Shown piece by piece: positions 5,645 through 5,968 of a stretch of DNA of 5,968 nt; positions within the stretch are counted from its first letter, which is position 1, and the number at the start of each line of letters is the position of its first letter. The position numbers were made by a program, and so were the translations under genes. The DNA is from Bacteroides sp. (GTDB taxonomy: Bacteria; Bacteroidota; Bacteroidia; Bacteroidales; Bacteroidaceae): positions 1-5,968 of the forward strand of contig DYCT01000138.1 of assembly GCA_019417975.1 (NCBI GenBank), given 5' to 3'. The notes below the pieces were generated by a model. That model ran no database searches, had not been told where the DNA came from, and worked only from the letters and a program-made list of their open reading frames with translations.

Positions 5645-5676
5645 TTGGGTAGGACGGAAAATTTTCCGTAACTTTG
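5645..5676 (+). promoter_or_regulatory. rpoD promoter with palindromic spacer
   Basis: TAACTTTG at 5669-5676 matches the Bacteroides -7 consensus TAnnTTTG exactly. An imperfect -33 element (ATTG, 5644-5647, consensus TTTG) lies 21 bp upstream. Initiation near 5683 would give rpoD a leader of only about 17 nt. The spacer is nearly filled by the perfect palindrome ACGGAAAATTTTCCGT (5654-5669), whose last base is the first base of the -7 element. Confidence 0.7.
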
Positions 5677-5699
5677 CAACCAAATTCATTTTTAGAAGA

Positions 5700-5968
5700 A
5701 TGAGACAATTAAAGATTACCAAAAGTATCACGAATAGAGAGAGTGCCTCTCTCGACAAGTATTTGCAGGAAATCGGGCGTGAGGATCTGATTACTGTTGA
5801 AGAAGAGGTAGAACTCGCTCAGCGCATCCGTAAGGGTGACCGTGTCGCACTGGAGAAATTGACCCGCGCCAATCTCCGTTTCGTCGTTTCAGTAGCAAAG
5901 CAGTATCAGAACCAAGGATTAAGTTTGCCCGACTTGATTAATGAGGGTAACTTGGGTCTGATAAAGGC
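5700..5968 (+). CDS. rpoD: Primary (housekeeping) sigma factor, N-terminal part, cut by the window end
   Basis: The first 89 residues belong to the group 1 sigma-70 factor that directs RNA polymerase to housekeeping promoters. The protein begins MRQLKITKSITNRES, the characteristic start of Bacteroidetes primary sigma factors, which lack the acidic region 1.1 of Proteobacterial RpoD. Region 1.2 lies at about residues 16-48 (LDKYLQEIGREDLITVEEEV and onward). Region 2.1 lies at about 50-72 (ALEKLTRANLRFVVSVAKQY). The start of region 2.2, LPDLINEGNLGLIK, runs up to the window edge. The reading frame is open to the last base and the 3' part is missing from this window. The ATG at 5700 is preceded by AGAAGA, a modest ribosome binding site, and by a close promoter. 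Full-length homologues are about 286 residues. Confidence 0.96.
   Translation, partial: MRQLKITKSITNRESASLDKYLQEIGREDLITVEEEVELAQRIRKGDRVALEKLTRANLRFVVSVAKQYQNQGLSLPDLINEGNLGLIK

Noticed and set aside
5624..5671. 15-codon open frame starting MEKVSLTLG upstream of rpoD
   Set aside because: It overlaps the predicted rpoD promoter and would lie upstream of its transcription start, so it is unlikely to be a leader peptide.

Overview
The window looks like chromosomal DNA from a gut Bacteroidales species (Bacteroides/Phocaeicola type). The reasons are moderate GC content, starts with weak or no Shine-Dalgarno sequence, several exact copies of the Bacteroides -7 promoter element TAnnTTTG, a short primary sigma factor without region 1.1, and proteins typical of the phylum. 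It is mostly a housekeeping region. I see no mobile element protein, CRISPR array, phage gene or obvious defence system.

Layout from left to right. A plus-strand pair encodes riboflavin synthase (1-606) and a small FMN-dependent nitroreductase (623-1162). They are 16 bp apart and end in a strong intrinsic terminator (1192-1238). About 780 bp follow between convergent genes. No convincing gene is present there, but the stretch is unusually rich in dyads: palindromic TGCATA sites, a 15-bp perfect hairpin, a 12-bp inverted repeat, a pair of distant 12-bp inverted ends and a foldable three-way junction. On the minus strand come a YihY/BrkB-family membrane protein with a C-terminal winged-helix-like tail (1947-3272) and, just upstream of it, the RNase P RNA gene rnpB (about 3312-3674). 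Two back-to-back promoters then drive rnpB leftward and an HtrA/Deg periplasmic protease rightward (3930-5462). The protease gene ends in a strong terminator (5487-5527). The window closes with the promoter and first 89 codons of the primary sigma factor gene rpoD (5700 onward, cut by the window end).

Functional links. Riboflavin synthase makes the precursor of the FMN that the nitroreductase is expected to bind, so the first pair shares a flavin theme. rnpB and the membrane protein gene lie so close that they probably share a promoter. HtrA (envelope protein quality control) and rpoD (housekeeping transcription) have separate promoters and are separated by a terminator. The points most worth a second look are a perfect 16-bp palindrome in the spacer of the rpoD promoter, a cluster of GTTAA motifs in the htrA leader, and the dyad-rich convergent intergenic region.
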